In this document: positions 25,570-34,846 of the stretch, one piece after another
Layout: the number at the start of each line of letters is the position of its first letter
Numbering within the stretch: the stretch's first letter is position 1
Origin: Paenibacillus sp. BSR1-1
Lineage (GTDB): Bacteria > Bacillota > Bacilli > Bacillales > Cytobacillaceae
Assembly: GCF_030403775.1 (NCBI RefSeq)
Contig: NZ_JAQMWQ010000001.1
Span: 124,001 to 188,000 of the forward strand
Direction: 5' to 3'
DNA length: 64,000 nt
Notes under the pieces: generated by a model
The model's input: only the letters and a program-made list of their open reading frames with translations
Told to the model about the DNA's origin: nothing
Database searches by the model: none
Made by a program: the position numbers and the translations under genes

Positions 25570-26613
25570 TTATTGATCTAGTAACTCAAATTGGTCGTCA
25601 TCATCAGCTTCAGTCACTGTTTTATCGCCATCTAAGCCATAGTGATCACGTATCTTTTGTTGAATTTCAAGGCGGATACTAGGATTTTCCTTTAGGTAAA
25701 GCTTAGCATTTTCACGGCCTTGGCCTAGTCTTTCATCGTTATAAGAATACCAAGAACCGCTCTTAGAAACGATATCTAGTTCGGAACCTAAATCAATGGT
25801 TTCGCCTTCTTTTGAAATTCCTTCTCCATACATAATATCGACTTCTGCTGTACGGAATGGAGGGGCAACTTTGTTCTTTACGACTTTAATTTTTGTTTTG
25901 TTTCCGACTATGTCATTGCCTTGCTTGAGGGCTTCAGCACGGCGTACTTCCAGACGGACGGTGGAATAGAACTTGAGGGCGCGTCCCCCTGGAGTTGTTT
26001 CTGGGTTCCCGAACATAACACCGACTTTTTCACGAATCTGGTTGATAAAGACAGCGATAGTTTTTGATTTATTAATAGCACCTGAAAGTTTACGAAGTGC
26101 TTGAGACATCAAACGAGCTTGTAAACCTACGTGTGAGTCTCCCATTTCGCCTTCGATTTCTGCTTTTGGTACTAGAGCAGCTACTGAGTCAATAACAATA
26201 ATATCGATTGCTCCGCTTCGTACTAGTGCTTCAGCGATTTCTAACGCTTGTTCACCAGTGTCTGGCTGGGATAATAATAGTTCGTCAATGTTAACGCCTA
26301 ATTTTTGGGCATATGCTGGGTCTAGGGCATGTTCAGCGTCGATAAATGCCGCTTGTCCGCCTTTTGCTTGGACTTCAGCGATGGCATGAAGGGCTACTGT
26401 TGTTTTACCAGAGCTCTCTGGTCCATAAATCTCGATTATACGTCCTCTAGGATATCCGCCTACCCCAAGTGCGGTATCAAGTGCTAATGATCCAGATGGA
26501 ACAGTGGAAATTTTTGTTTCTGTTTGCTCACCCATTTTCATAATTGAGCCTTTACCAAATTGCTTTTCGATTTGTTTTAGCGCCATTTCTAAGGCCGCTT
26601 TACGATCACTCAC
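25570..26613 (-). CDS. recA: Recombinase RecA
   Basis: 347 residues, start GTG 26613 with GGGAGG 8 nt upstream. Walker [10 protein letters not shown] (about 66-74), [20 protein letters not shown], and [21 protein letters not shown] (loop L2) are standard RecA. It drives homologous recombination and LexA self-cleavage in the SOS response. A LexA box overlaps its promoter. cinA lies upstream on the same strand with its own terminator. Confidence 0.99.
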   Translation of the reverse strand: MSDRKAALEMALKQIEKQFGKGSIMKMGEQTETKISTVPSGSLALDTALGVGGYPRGRIIEIYGPESSGKTTVALHAIAEVQAKGGQAAFIDAEHALDPAYAQKLGVNIDELLLSQPDTGEQALEIAEALVRSGAIDIIVIDSVAALVPKAEIEGEMGDSHVGLQARLMSQALRKLSGAINKSKTIAVFINQIREKVGVMFGNPETTPGGRALKFYSTVRLEVRRAEALKQGNDIVGNKTKIKVVKNKVAPPFRTAEVDIMYGEGISKEGETIDLGSELDIVSKSGSWYSYNDERLGQGRENAKLYLKENPSIRLEIQQKIRDHYGLDGDKTVTEADDDDQFELLDQ

Positions 26614-26683
26614 GAATTATTTCCTCCCTTATCTATATAAACACAAGCTTAGTACTTAAATCTATCAAGTAAAACCTATTAAT

Positions 26684-26735
26684 AATATAACCTCTTTTTG
26701 GGTATTTGTCGAGCAAAAAATCGAACATTCATTCG
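26684..26735 (-). promoter_or_regulatory. recA promoter with LexA (SOS) box
   Basis: Minus strand: LexA box CGAATGAATGTTCG at 26735-26722 (pattern CGAAC-N4-GTTCG, one mismatch, like the CGAAT form of B. subtilis recA). Then -35 TCGACA (26712-26707), 17-bp spacer, -10 TATATT (26689-26684). The box abuts the -35, so LexA would block RNA polymerase. Confidence 0.8.
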
Positions 26736-26930
26736 ACCTTTTTCTAAACTATTTATACTGGAAAAACAGACAAATATGCCCATGATAAACGGTTTTTCTT
26801 GATGTTTTTGCAGAGAAAACTACTTTTCGTGAAGTTAACTGAAAACTGATTTTCAAGGTGTAAGATCTTTCATTTACCGTCCGAACACTTTTTCACCGCT
26901 CTTGGGCAATAAAACGCAAACTTAACCAAT

Positions 26931-26968
26931 AAAAAAAATCACAGAACCTTATTAAGCATTCTGTGATT
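26931..26968 (-). terminator. Terminator of cinA
   Basis: AATCACAGAA (26937-26946) pairs with TTCTGTGATT (26959-26968), followed by eight Ts on the minus strand; overlaps the cinA stop codon. Confidence 0.8.
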
Positions 26969-28202
26969 CTTTCAACTTCTTTATTAAATAATAGCATCCA
27001 TACTTAACAGCACGGACCCTGTTTGCTTCCCGAGTGCCAGCAAGCACAAGCTTTTCAACAGCTGTTGGCATTCCTTTTATCGCGATCCCTATATAAACCG
27101 TACCTACCGGCTTACCCTCTAATTCATCAGGACCGGCTACACCCGTAAAACTAATCCCAATATCCGCACCAAAAATCGACGCTGCGTTTTCCGCCAATTC
27201 CAAAGCACATTGTTCACTTACGGCGCCAAACTTATCAAGTGTCTCAGCTGAAACCCTCAAAACCTGATGCTTTACTTCGTTTGAATAGCATACTACACCG
27301 CCGTTAAAAACAGAGCTAGCTCCTGATACGGAGGTAATTTCCTTTTGGAACATCCCGCCTGTTAAACTCTCAGCAGCCGTTATTGTTAATTTCTTCTCTT
27401 TTAACATTTTGGTCAATTCATTCAAAAGAGAAGTATTGTCATAGCCATATAAAAACTCGCCAACGCGCTGATTTATTTTACGTTCCACATCATCAAGCAT
27501 AGAACCCGCAACAGTTTCATCCACATGCTTAGCTGTTAGCCTTAAGGTAACTTCTCCATCTCCGGCAAGAGGAGCAATCGTTGGATTGCTTTGCGCGTCT
27601 ATTAAATCCAATATCTCCGTTTCCAATGCCGCTTCCCCTATACCGAAAAACCGTAAAACTCGCGAAACAATCTTCTCATTGGAATCCCCATCAGGAGAAA
27701 GTGCTTTCCTTCCATAATGAAGGAACATCGGCTCCATTTCCTTTGGAGGCCCTGGCAGAAGCATATATATATGTGCGCCCTGCTCGAGTACCATCCCAGG
27801 CGCCATCCCATGGTCATTCGGTAAAATATGCGACCCCGCTAATACAAGAGCCTGCTTTCGGTTGTTTTCCGTCATTACCCGGTTTGTCCGCTTGAAATAA
27901 TCCTCAATCGAAGCTAAAGCCGTTTCATCCATTGCCAGTTCTTTGCCTAAATGGCGGGCAATCGTTTCCTTCGTCAAATCATCTTTAGTCGGTCCGAGAC
28001 CGCCGGTAAAAATAATGATTTGCGAACGCTTTTCAGCAATTTCAATCGCCTTCTTAAGCCTGTCCGGATTATCACCAACGACTGTATGAAAATAAACATC
28101 CACACCTAGCCCAGCTAATTGCTGAGACAAAAAGCGCGCATTCGTATTCACAATTTGACCGAGCAACAGCTCCGAACCAACCGCGATAATCTCAGCATTC
28201 AT
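26952..28202 (-). CDS. cinA: Competence/damage-inducible protein CinA
   Basis: 416 residues: N-terminal MoaB-like domain ([37 protein letters not shown]) and C-terminal CinA deamidase domain ([33 protein letters not shown]). The C-terminal part belongs to the NMN deamidase family, so a role in pyridine nucleotide repair is likely besides the link with competence. It lies 19 bases after pgsA. Confidence 0.96.
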   Translation of the reverse strand: MNAEIIAVGSELLLGQIVNTNARFLSQQLAGLGVDVYFHTVVGDNPDRLKKAIEIAEKRSQIIIFTGGLGPTKDDLTKETIARHLGKELAMDETALASIEDYFKRTNRVMTENNRKQALVLAGSHILPNDHGMAPGMVLEQGAHIYMLLPGPPKEMEPMFLHYGRKALSPDGDSNEKIVSRVLRFFGIGEAALETEILDLIDAQSNPTIAPLAGDGEVTLRLTAKHVDETVAGSMLDDVERKINQRVGEFLYGYDNTSLLNELTKMLKEKKLTITAAESLTGGMFQKEITSVSGASSVFNGGVVCYSNEVKHQVLRVSAETLDKFGAVSEQCALELAENAASIFGADIGISFTGVAGPDELEGKPVGTVYIGIAIKGMPTAVEKLVLAGTREANRVRAVKYGCYYLIKKLKESQNA

Positions 28203-28220
28203 TATAAACCGCCTCCAAGT

Positions 28221-28805
28221 CTATTTAGAATTTTTTAAAACATGACTGTTTTTAGCAAAATAGTCCCATCCGGACCAAATCGTAAAGATCATTGCAACCC
28301 ATAACGCAACGATATCAAAACGAAATGGAATCATAGCAAAAATAATATTATGTAATAAAAGCGAAGAAATCGCGATAATCTGAGTCCAAGTTTTAATTTT
28401 TCCAAGCATATTCGCTGCCACTACTTCCCCTTCTCCTGCAAGCAAGAGGCGCAGGCCTGTTACAGCAAATTCCCTGCTGATAATAATGATGACAATCCAT
28501 GATGGTGCATAAATATCATTAAGCTCAACGAGAACAATAAGCGCCGCTGAAACAAGTAATTTATCAGCAAGCGGATCAAGAAATTTCCCCATATTCGTGA
28601 CAAGGTTCAATTTACGGGCATAATGACCATCAACCCAATCGGTTGTCGACGCAATGATAAAAATCAACGCTCCAACAAAATGAGTTACTGGCATATCTGC
28701 TCCAAGAAGATTCATGTCACCCCAATCAAAAGGGACAAGCATGACAATCAAGAACAAGGGTATTAACAATATTCTTGAAACCGTAATTTTATTAGGTAAA
28801 TTCAT
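28221..28805 (-). CDS. pgsA: CDP-diacylglycerol-glycerol-3-phosphate 3-phosphatidyltransferase
   Basis: 194 residues, about four to five membrane helices. The CDP-alcohol phosphotransferase motif DG-x2-AR-x8-G-x3-D-x3-D is complete (DGHYARKLNLVTNMGKFLDP then LADK). It makes phosphatidylglycerol phosphate, the precursor of phosphatidylglycerol, which is also the lipid donor for Lgt. AGGAGG upstream of the ATG. Confidence 0.96.
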   Translation of the reverse strand: MNLPNKITVSRILLIPLFLIVMLVPFDWGDMNLLGADMPVTHFVGALIFIIASTTDWVDGHYARKLNLVTNMGKFLDPLADKLLVSAALIVLVELNDIYAPSWIVIIIISREFAVTGLRLLLAGEGEVVAANMLGKIKTWTQIIAISSLLLHNIIFAMIPFRFDIVALWVAMIFTIWSGWDYFAKNSHVLKNSK

Positions 28806-28874
28806 TTGTGTATCCTCCTATATAAGCAACCGCAACAACCATTAGGCACGCCAAAAATAGTCATCACTAGATGA

Positions 28875-29765
28875 CTATTGGGTTTTGGGAACATATTGAA
28901 TCGTAATGTTCTGTACATTTTGCGTAGGTGCGACCGCGTACTCGAGCTTTTGGTCATTCACATAGATTTCAACGCCAGATGCGTTCCCAACCCGAATTAC
29001 AGCATTGCTTTCTGCTGTTAAATCTACTGTTTGGCTTGGAAGCTTATCTTTATCAAGAGTCCATTGATTAACCATTTTCCCCGTGCTATTTTTAACACCA
29101 ACCCAAGATTTCCCGGTTGCTACCAATTTCACAATAAACTTTTCTGCATTTTTCAACGAATAAGTAGAATTCCTTCCACTGCTTTGAACAACTGATAATT
29201 CCTGCTTAGGTGCTTCTACGACTGGGGTCTTCTCTTCTTCTTTTTTAGTTTCCTTCACTTTTTCAGAATCTTTCTTCTCAGGCTCATTGGCTTTTGCTTT
29301 TTCGAGATTCTCTGATTTAACGAATTTAACTTGTTCGTTATCTTTGCTTAACGATTCATTGGAATCCTTACCAGCATGATTATAAAGAAAATAATATAAT
29401 AGACCAGCAACGCCAATGACAAAAACACCAATTAATACTTTCGGAAGGATATCAAAGATTTTTGAATTCCCTTCCGAAATAGCTTTATGGGTTTTAACCC
29501 TAGAAAGTTGAGGGATTTCATCATTTAAGCTTGCAGGGATTTCACTTTTATATGTTTCAAAAATTTCATCAGGATTTAGGTTAAGTGCTTCTGCATACTG
29601 CTTAATGAAAGCACGGACATAAAAATTCCCAGGCATACTTGAATAGTTGCCTTCTTCAATGCCGATTAAATATCGCTTTTGAATTTTCGTCATCGTTTGT
29701 AAATCATCTAAGCTAAATCCTTTTTCTATTCGGGCTTCTTTTAGTCGATTCCCTAGTTCAGTCAC
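28875..29765 (-). CDS. rodZ: Cytoskeletal protein RodZ (YmfM)
   Basis: 296 residues from GTG 29765, which has GGAAGGTG 9 nt upstream; a TTG at 29783 lies inside that ribosome-binding region. N-terminal HTH_25 domain (LGNRLKEARIEKGFSLDDLQ), one membrane helix (about 109-128), a Lys/Glu-rich linker and a C-terminal DUF4115 domain (GKSWVGVKN...). RodZ links MreB to the envelope and supports rod shape. It precedes pgsA as in other bacilli. Confidence 0.93.
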   Translation of the reverse strand: MTELGNRLKEARIEKGFSLDDLQTMTKIQKRYLIGIEEGNYSSMPGNFYVRAFIKQYAEALNLNPDEIFETYKSEIPASLNDEIPQLSRVKTHKAISEGNSKIFDILPKVLIGVFVIGVAGLLYYFLYNHAGKDSNESLSKDNEQVKFVKSENLEKAKANEPEKKDSEKVKETKKEEEKTPVVEAPKQELSVVQSSGRNSTYSLKNAEKFIVKLVATGKSWVGVKNSTGKMVNQWTLDKDKLPSQTVDLTAESNAVIRVGNASGVEIYVNDQKLEYAVAPTQNVQNITIQYVPKTQ

Positions 29766-29786
29766 TTTATTAACACCTTCCAATTT

Positions 29787-30575
29787 TTAAAAATCAAAAT
29801 CTCCAAAATCAGATCCGGAGAATAAATTATTTTGGTCCACAACCTCATATGTAATCTCTTCATCAACATTATTCCTCAACTCGATAATATAGTCAAAATC
29901 ATCAAGAGTGTACTCAGAGTTTTGGACAAAGATATCAGGGTGTTCTATTACTTTAACAGATGGCAATCGCATAATTTCACGAACAAGCTGCCAATGGCGT
30001 TCGTTTGCCCGGCGTGTAGAAACGATTCCATCCAGAATGAATAGGTTGTCAGCATTGTACTCATCTTCAATTAGTTGATTCCGAATTGTTTGTTTTAAAA
30101 GGGTAGAAGATACGAATAACCATCTCTTGTTGGCACAAACACTTGAGGCGACAATTGATTCTGTTTTTCCGACACGAGGCATGCCGCGAATGCCGATTAG
30201 CTTATGCCCTTCCTGCTTAAACAATTCTGCCATAAAATCAACTAATAAGCCAAGCTCATCCCTTACAAAGCGGAATGTTTTTTTATCATCCGCATCTCTC
30301 TGAATATATCGACCATGTCTAACAGCCAGCCGATCCCGCAGTTTTGGTTCCCTTAGTTTTATTAATTTTATTGTGTCCATTGTATTTAAAATTGACTCAA
30401 GTCGTTTAATTTGATCGTCATCTTTTGCTAAAATCAAAAGACCGCGTCTGCCTTCATCTACTCCGTTGATGGTTACAATATTAATAGAAAGCATTCCTAA
30501 GAGGGATGAAATGTCGCCTAAAAGTCCAGGCCGATTTTTTTGAATCTCATATTCTAAATACCATTCTTTTTTCAT
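29787..30575 (-). CDS. ymfK: YmfK family protein (DUF3388, ACT-like plus P-loop)
   Basis: 262 residues. An ACT-like N-terminal region (YEIQKNRPGLLGDISSLLGM) and a Walker-A-like GMPRVGKTES (about 137-146) followed by FDYIIEL. The family is conserved next to ymfJ and rodZ in bacilli; function is not known. It ends 21 bases before the rodZ GTG start. Confidence 0.92.
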   Translation of the reverse strand: MKKEWYLEYEIQKNRPGLLGDISSLLGMLSINIVTINGVDEGRRGLLILAKDDDQIKRLESILNTMDTIKLIKLREPKLRDRLAVRHGRYIQRDADDKKTFRFVRDELGLLVDFMAELFKQEGHKLIGIRGMPRVGKTESIVASSVCANKRWLFVSSTLLKQTIRNQLIEDEYNADNLFILDGIVSTRRANERHWQLVREIMRLPSVKVIEHPDIFVQNSEYTLDDFDYIIELRNNVDEEITYEVVDQNNLFSGSDFGDFDF

Positions 30576-30693
30576 AAAACTGCTTACCCCCTAAAGAAGT
30601 TTCGACAAATTTTTCATATATCTTTATCTAAACCTTATCATAAATGATTTTGATGTAAGATGAAAGAAAAAACATGGAATATATTTCTGAAAT

Positions 30694-30723
30694 AAAAAGA
30701 GAGGAGCAGCCTCCTCTCTTTTT
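30694..30723 (-). terminator. Terminator of ymfJ
   Basis: AAAAAGAGAGGA pairs with TCCTCTCTTTTT; A/T tracts on both sides, 5 bases after the ymfJ stop. Confidence 0.8.
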
Positions 30724-30728
30724 AATGA

Positions 30729-30980
30729 TTATTCATTATTCTTAATAAGTTTAACCATCATATTGGCAATTGCCTGCTGCTCTTGTGGGTCAGCAACTGA
30801 CCAGAGGTCTGATAGAATTCTTTCTTGCTCATTTTTTGGCTCGACTTGGTTTGCTAAATAATCACCAATTTGATAAGCAAGTTTGCTAATTGCCCCCTCA
30901 CTCATTCCCTCCTCTTGCGCATGATGGAGACGGTTAGCAAGAAAGCCTTCCCACTGTTTCCAATTATCTAAAACTGACAT
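30729..30980 (-). CDS. ymfJ: YmfJ family protein (DUF3243)
   Basis: 83 residues, all-helical, polar, with SVLDNWKQWEGFLANRLHHA opening and ISKLAYQIGDYLANQVEPKN. Typical DUF3243 length. Precise function unknown. AAAGGAGG precedes the ATG. It forms the end of the ymfF-ymfJ run. Confidence 0.9.
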   Translation of the reverse strand: MSVLDNWKQWEGFLANRLHHAQEEGMSEGAISKLAYQIGDYLANQVEPKNEQERILSDLWSVADPQEQQAIANMMVKLIKNNE

Positions 30981-31060
30981 AGTAAATTACCTCCTTTAAA
31001 ATGGTACACGGTTATTTTGTGATGGGGAGGCATGAACTATACATCGAAACTTGTGAACTT

Positions 31061-31783
31061 TTATGTATACCAGCCGCCATTAACGGCAAGGACTTGGCCG
31101 GTGATATAACTTGATTCTTCTGATAGCAAAAAGGCTACACTTTTAGCAATTTCCTCAGGCTGCCCCAATCTTCCCATTGGAATTTCAAATTCAATTCCTT
31201 TTACCTCATCCTCTGAAAACCCTTCGATCATTGGCGTATTTATGGCTCCAGGGGCAATGGCATTAACCCGAATGCCATTTAAGGCTACCTCCTTACTAAG
31301 CGCCTTTACAAAACCAATCTGAGCACCTTTGGCCGTTGAATAGGCTACCTCACAGGCAGCACCTGTTTGTCCCCAAATGGAAGAAATGACAATAATACTG
31401 CCTGACCCTTTACTTAAAAGTTTGGGGAGAAGTTCTTTAGTCAGCATTAGCGGATTAAGGACATGTACATTTAATAAGGCTTCAGCATCCCTTTGTTCCA
31501 AATCAACAAGGAGGCCGTACTGACTGTTCCCGCCGCAATGGATCATCGCATCCAGCGAAAAGATGTGCGGGCAAATTTGTTTATAACCATCCGGTGTAGA
31601 AAGGTCAGCACCAATCGGCATGTATTCACCGCCAAATGGAACGAGCTTGTCTAATAGTGCTTTAATGGAAGCTGCATTCTGATTGTAATGCAAGTATAAG
31701 CTGTACCCATTTGCCGCCAGATTATATGCCACCGCTTGGCCGATTCCGCCGCTTGCTCCCGTGATCAATGCATATTTTTTCAT
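31061..31783 (-). CDS. ymfI: SDR-family reductase YmfI (EF-P 5-aminopentanone reductase)
   Basis: 240 residues from ATG 31783; the frame is open further upstream to 31882, but that part overlaps the end of ymfH and lacks the fold. Features: TGASGGIGQA (NADP site), catalytic S...Y-x3-K in SSIWGQ...YSTAKGAQ, and IAPGAINTPM. In B. subtilis YmfI reduces the 5-aminopentanone group on elongation factor P. Length 242 in B. subtilis supports the start chosen. Ribosome site is weak (GAGAGTGACGAG). Confidence 0.9.
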   Translation of the reverse strand: MKKYALITGASGGIGQAVAYNLAANGYSLYLHYNQNAASIKALLDKLVPFGGEYMPIGADLSTPDGYKQICPHIFSLDAMIHCGGNSQYGLLVDLEQRDAEALLNVHVLNPLMLTKELLPKLLSKGSGSIIVISSIWGQTGAACEVAYSTAKGAQIGFVKALSKEVALNGIRVNAIAPGAINTPMIEGFSEDEVKGIEFEIPMGRLGQPEEIAKSVAFLLSEESSYITGQVLAVNGGWYT

Positions 31784-31810
31784 TCTCGTCACTCTCTCTA
31801 AATAATTGAC

Positions 31811-31846
31811 AAAGCGAAAAAGCGCCTGCTTGTGCGGCGCCTCCGC
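31811..31846 (-). terminator. Hairpin between ymfH and ymfI
   Basis: Outer AAAGCG...CGCTTT and inner GCGCC/GGCGC stems enclose a 9-nt loop, directly after the ymfH stop and 30 bases before ymfI. There is no strong T run on the minus strand, so partial termination or attenuation is likely. Confidence 0.5.
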
Positions 31847-31851
31847 TTTTC

Positions 31852-33147
31852 TTATTTCTTGTTTTTCGGAATTACTTGGCAAACAGAAAAACGTTCTTCC
31901 GAAATAACCTCTGATGCCAGTGATTGTACATCCTTTAAGGTGATTTTTTCAAGCGTTGGGACAACATCAAATAAATTCATATCGTTAAATGCATATCGTG
32001 TAAATTGATTGGCAATGTATTCTGGTGAATTGACGGCGCGTAAAAATGCTCCGATTTTTTTCTTTTTGGTCCTCTCTAACTGTTCTTCCGTGAAGGATGC
32101 TCCATTCTTTGCCTCGATAAGCATTTTTTCTAGCTTTTCAGCAAGCTGATCAGGTTCGCCAGTATCTCCGCCAATCATTGCAAAGCCAAAGCCTTGTTCC
32201 TGGGTATAATCATAGGAAAACGTTTCATCAATTAATCCTTCATTATAAAGTTGTTCAAAATTTGCTGAGCTTTTGCCGAACAGCAAATCAAGAAGGACAT
32301 TCATCGTCAATTCATTTTTTAACATTTCATTTCCGGATTGATTCACGTGAAGCGCTTTAATTCCCACTAAACATTTAGACGTTTGCACATTCATTTGCAG
32401 CACCTGTTTTTTCTCTGCTGCATCTGATGGTTCTTCATCAAATTTACGCTTGATTTCTGGCATATCTTTGTATTCTTTTTTGGCCTGGTTATCTCTTACC
32501 TGGGTCATAAAGCGTTCCGGGTCCACTGGCCCGACAATAAATAGCAGCATGTTGCTTGGATGATAAAAGGTATTGTAACATTCATAAAGCCAATCCTTCG
32601 TGATATGGGAAATCGATTCGATCGTTCCGGCAATATCAATTTTAACTGGATGATTCTTATAAAGGTTTTGAATTAAACCAAAATATAAGCGCCAATCGGG
32701 GTTATCATCATACATGGTAATTTCTTGACCGATAATTCCTTTTTCCTTTTCCACTGTTTTTTCAGAAAAATAAGGATCTTGAACAAAATCAACCAATGTT
32801 TCTAGGTTCTTTTCGACATCTGATGTACTTGAGAATAAATATGCCGTTCGGGTAAACGAGGTAAAGGCATTGGCAGAAGCTCCCTGCCGGCTGAATTGCT
32901 GAAATACATCCCCGTCTTCCTTTTCAAATAATTTATGTTCTAAAAAGTGAGCAATTCCATCAGGAACTGTCACAAACTCTTCCTTGCCCAGTGGGACAAA
33001 GGTATTATCGACCGAGCCGTACTTTGTCGTAAAGGTTGCATAGGTTTTATTAAAACCCTTCTTTGGCAAAATATAGACGTTTAAGCCATTGGGCAATTTT
33101 TCATGATAAAGCTCTTCTTGAAGCTGGTCAAAATTAATTTTTTCCAT
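31852..33147 (-). CDS. ymfH: M16 family zinc peptidase YmfH
   Basis: 431 residues. The zinc motif HFLEH (67-71) with downstream Glu ligand region (EKGIIGQEITMYDDNPDW) marks the active member of a peptidase pair. Its ATG overlaps the ymfF stop by one base (TAATG), so the two subunits are translationally coupled. In B. subtilis the homologue has an uncertain role; processing of peptides is the family expectation. Confidence 0.94.
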   Translation of the reverse strand: MEKINFDQLQEELYHEKLPNGLNVYILPKKGFNKTYATFTTKYGSVDNTFVPLGKEEFVTVPDGIAHFLEHKLFEKEDGDVFQQFSRQGASANAFTSFTRTAYLFSSTSDVEKNLETLVDFVQDPYFSEKTVEKEKGIIGQEITMYDDNPDWRLYFGLIQNLYKNHPVKIDIAGTIESISHITKDWLYECYNTFYHPSNMLLFIVGPVDPERFMTQVRDNQAKKEYKDMPEIKRKFDEEPSDAAEKKQVLQMNVQTSKCLVGIKALHVNQSGNEMLKNELTMNVLLDLLFGKSSANFEQLYNEGLIDETFSYDYTQEQGFGFAMIGGDTGEPDQLAEKLEKMLIEAKNGASFTEEQLERTKKKKIGAFLRAVNSPEYIANQFTRYAFNDMNLFDVVPTLEKITLKDVQSLASEVISEERFSVCQVIPKNKK

Positions 33148-34427
33148 TATGCACCCGCCTCCGATCCTGTTAGGAAATAAATCGTATCAAGCTCAATTTT
33201 TTTCGCTACCGCCGTAATCTCTTCCTTCGTAGTCTTTTGCATTTCAGAAAGCCACGTGTCAAGGCTAATATCCGAATCCGAAATGACATTATGATATAAA
33301 ATTTCCGTTAACCCTCTAGAGGTATCAATGGTTTCAAGAATTTGATTTTGGATTACAGCTTTCGTTTGATCCAATTCCTGGTCAGTAAAATCTCCATTTT
33401 TCATTGCTTCCATTTGTTCGTTAATAATACCAACTGCTTGATCATAGTTCTTTAAATCAATCCCTGACATAACCATCATCAAACCTTTATGACTTTCAAG
33501 CCTGCTAGCTGCATAATAGGCAAGACTAGCCTTTTCACGGACATTGATAAACAATTTGGAGTGTGAAAAGCCACCGAAGATGCCATTGAACACTTGCAGG
33601 GCAAAATAATCAGGATCACCATAGACAATATTGGTTCGATAGCCCATATTTAGCTTCCCTTGCTTTACATCCTGCTGTTCCTTAACCTCATTGACCTTTT
33701 CAGTTTTTGATACTGCCTGTTTTGCACACTCTTTTGGTTTCCGATTTTCAAATTGAAGCAATTCTGAAGCAAATTTTTTAACCTCTTCTTCTTTTACATC
33801 ACCAATAATATAAAGGTCCATTTCATCTTCTAAAAAGACTTGTTTATAAAACTCATATAAATTTTCTGGAGTAATTGCATCAACATCCTGAGCTTCTCCA
33901 TTTACCTGAAGGGCATACGGTTCACCCTTGCACATTTCCTCTAATAACCGAACATTCGAGTACCGCATTTTATCATCATATACGGATTGGATCCTCTGCT
34001 TTAGCGTTCGCTTTTCTTTTTCAACGGTATCTTTATCAAAGGCGTTACCTGAGGTGTTTGGTTTTGTTAATACTTCCGCCAATAATTCAAATCCCTTTTT
34101 TAATAAAGGCTCTGAATCACTTAAGAATTTCTCATTGGCGATTTCCAAAGAGAAGCTCATTACATGGTATTCGCCTTTCTTGGCTAAATCCACGAACAAA
34201 GTGGCACCATAAAGTTCATCTAAATAAGAACGTAAGGCTGTCGTGGAAGAATATTGGGCCGTGCTGCTTTGTAAGACCTGTGGCAGAAGCGCCCTTTTTG
34301 TCACATCCTCTTTTGTTAAAGGAGCTTTCATCCTCCATACAAAAGTGTTGGTTTTATATTTATCTGTTTCAACTATATGGAGTTTATAACCTTGCATTTC
34401 GATTACTTTTTCAACTGCACCCTCCAT
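33147..34427 (-). CDS. ymfF: M16 family peptidase-like protein YmfF (no zinc motif)
   Basis: 426 residues from ATG 34427, with AAAGGAGG 7 nt upstream; the longer frame from 34514 has no ribosome site and does not match the family. It shows the M16 fold (TALRSYLDELYGATLFVD, NSPEY-less; NGIFGGFSHSKLFINVREKASLAY) but lacks HxxEH, so it is the non-catalytic partner of YmfH, as in mitochondrial-type MPP pairs. Confidence 0.93.
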   Translation of the reverse strand: MEGAVEKVIEMQGYKLHIVETDKYKTNTFVWRMKAPLTKEDVTKRALLPQVLQSSTAQYSSTTALRSYLDELYGATLFVDLAKKGEYHVMSFSLEIANEKFLSDSEPLLKKGFELLAEVLTKPNTSGNAFDKDTVEKEKRTLKQRIQSVYDDKMRYSNVRLLEEMCKGEPYALQVNGEAQDVDAITPENLYEFYKQVFLEDEMDLYIIGDVKEEEVKKFASELLQFENRKPKECAKQAVSKTEKVNEVKEQQDVKQGKLNMGYRTNIVYGDPDYFALQVFNGIFGGFSHSKLFINVREKASLAYYAASRLESHKGLMMVMSGIDLKNYDQAVGIINEQMEAMKNGDFTDQELDQTKAVIQNQILETIDTSRGLTEILYHNVISDSDISLDTWLSEMQKTTKEEITAVAKKIELDTIYFLTGSEAGA

Positions 34428-34569
34428 TAACTTTCCTCCTTTATATGTAAGAACAGTTTTCTTTATATCTTTTCCTTTCAAAAGAAACCTATACTTTTTA
34501 CTATAATTTGCCAAGCTTGGTCAATTCAAGCATTAACTCTTTTTTTTGAAAAACAATGTTAAACTAAGC

Positions 34570-34756
34570 TGTTGATTTCCGCTTCAGGCGCGAGCGGTTC
34601 GCGGGCGGTCCGGGGAGCCTCCTCGGCGCTAAAGCGCCTGTGGGGTCTCCCCGGACCCGTCCTCCCGCAGGACATTGAATTGCATCCTCGAATCCGCCCA
34701 CGCACGAAGGAAATGCGATAGCATTTTCGAGGAGTCTCGCGCCTTCCGCTCCAATC
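34570..34756. repeat. GC-rich structured intergenic repeat element
   Basis: Strongly GC-rich against an AT-rich background. The ends are imperfect inverted repeats (TTGATT...GGCGCGAG at about 34572-34592 and its counterpart near 34735-34756). Inside, GGTCCGGGGAG (34607-34617) pairs exactly with CTCCCCGGACC (34647-34657), and within that GGCGCT-AA-AGCGCC (34625-34638) makes a second hairpin. It resembles the high-copy GC-rich intergenic repeats I know from bacilli. A spurious 111-codon frame runs through it. Confidence 0.8.
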
Positions 34757-34806
34757 AAACGCGTTTCAAAACTAAGAATTTCATTAAACTTCTTTATAAA
34801 AAAAAT

Positions 34807-34837
34807 AAACCCACAGTTCACATGGAACTGTGGGTTT
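34807..34837 (-). terminator. Terminator of the nupNOPQ operon
   Basis: AAACCCACAGTTC (34807-34819) pairs exactly with GAACTGTGGGTTT (34825-34837), 5-nt loop; on the minus strand it is followed by a T-rich tract. Confidence 0.9.
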
Positions 34838-34846
34838 GAATTTGTT

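Noticed and set aside
25393..25581. 62-codon plus-strand hydrophobic frame between recA and rny
   Set aside because: TTG start, no ribosome site, runs through the recA terminator into recA antisense.
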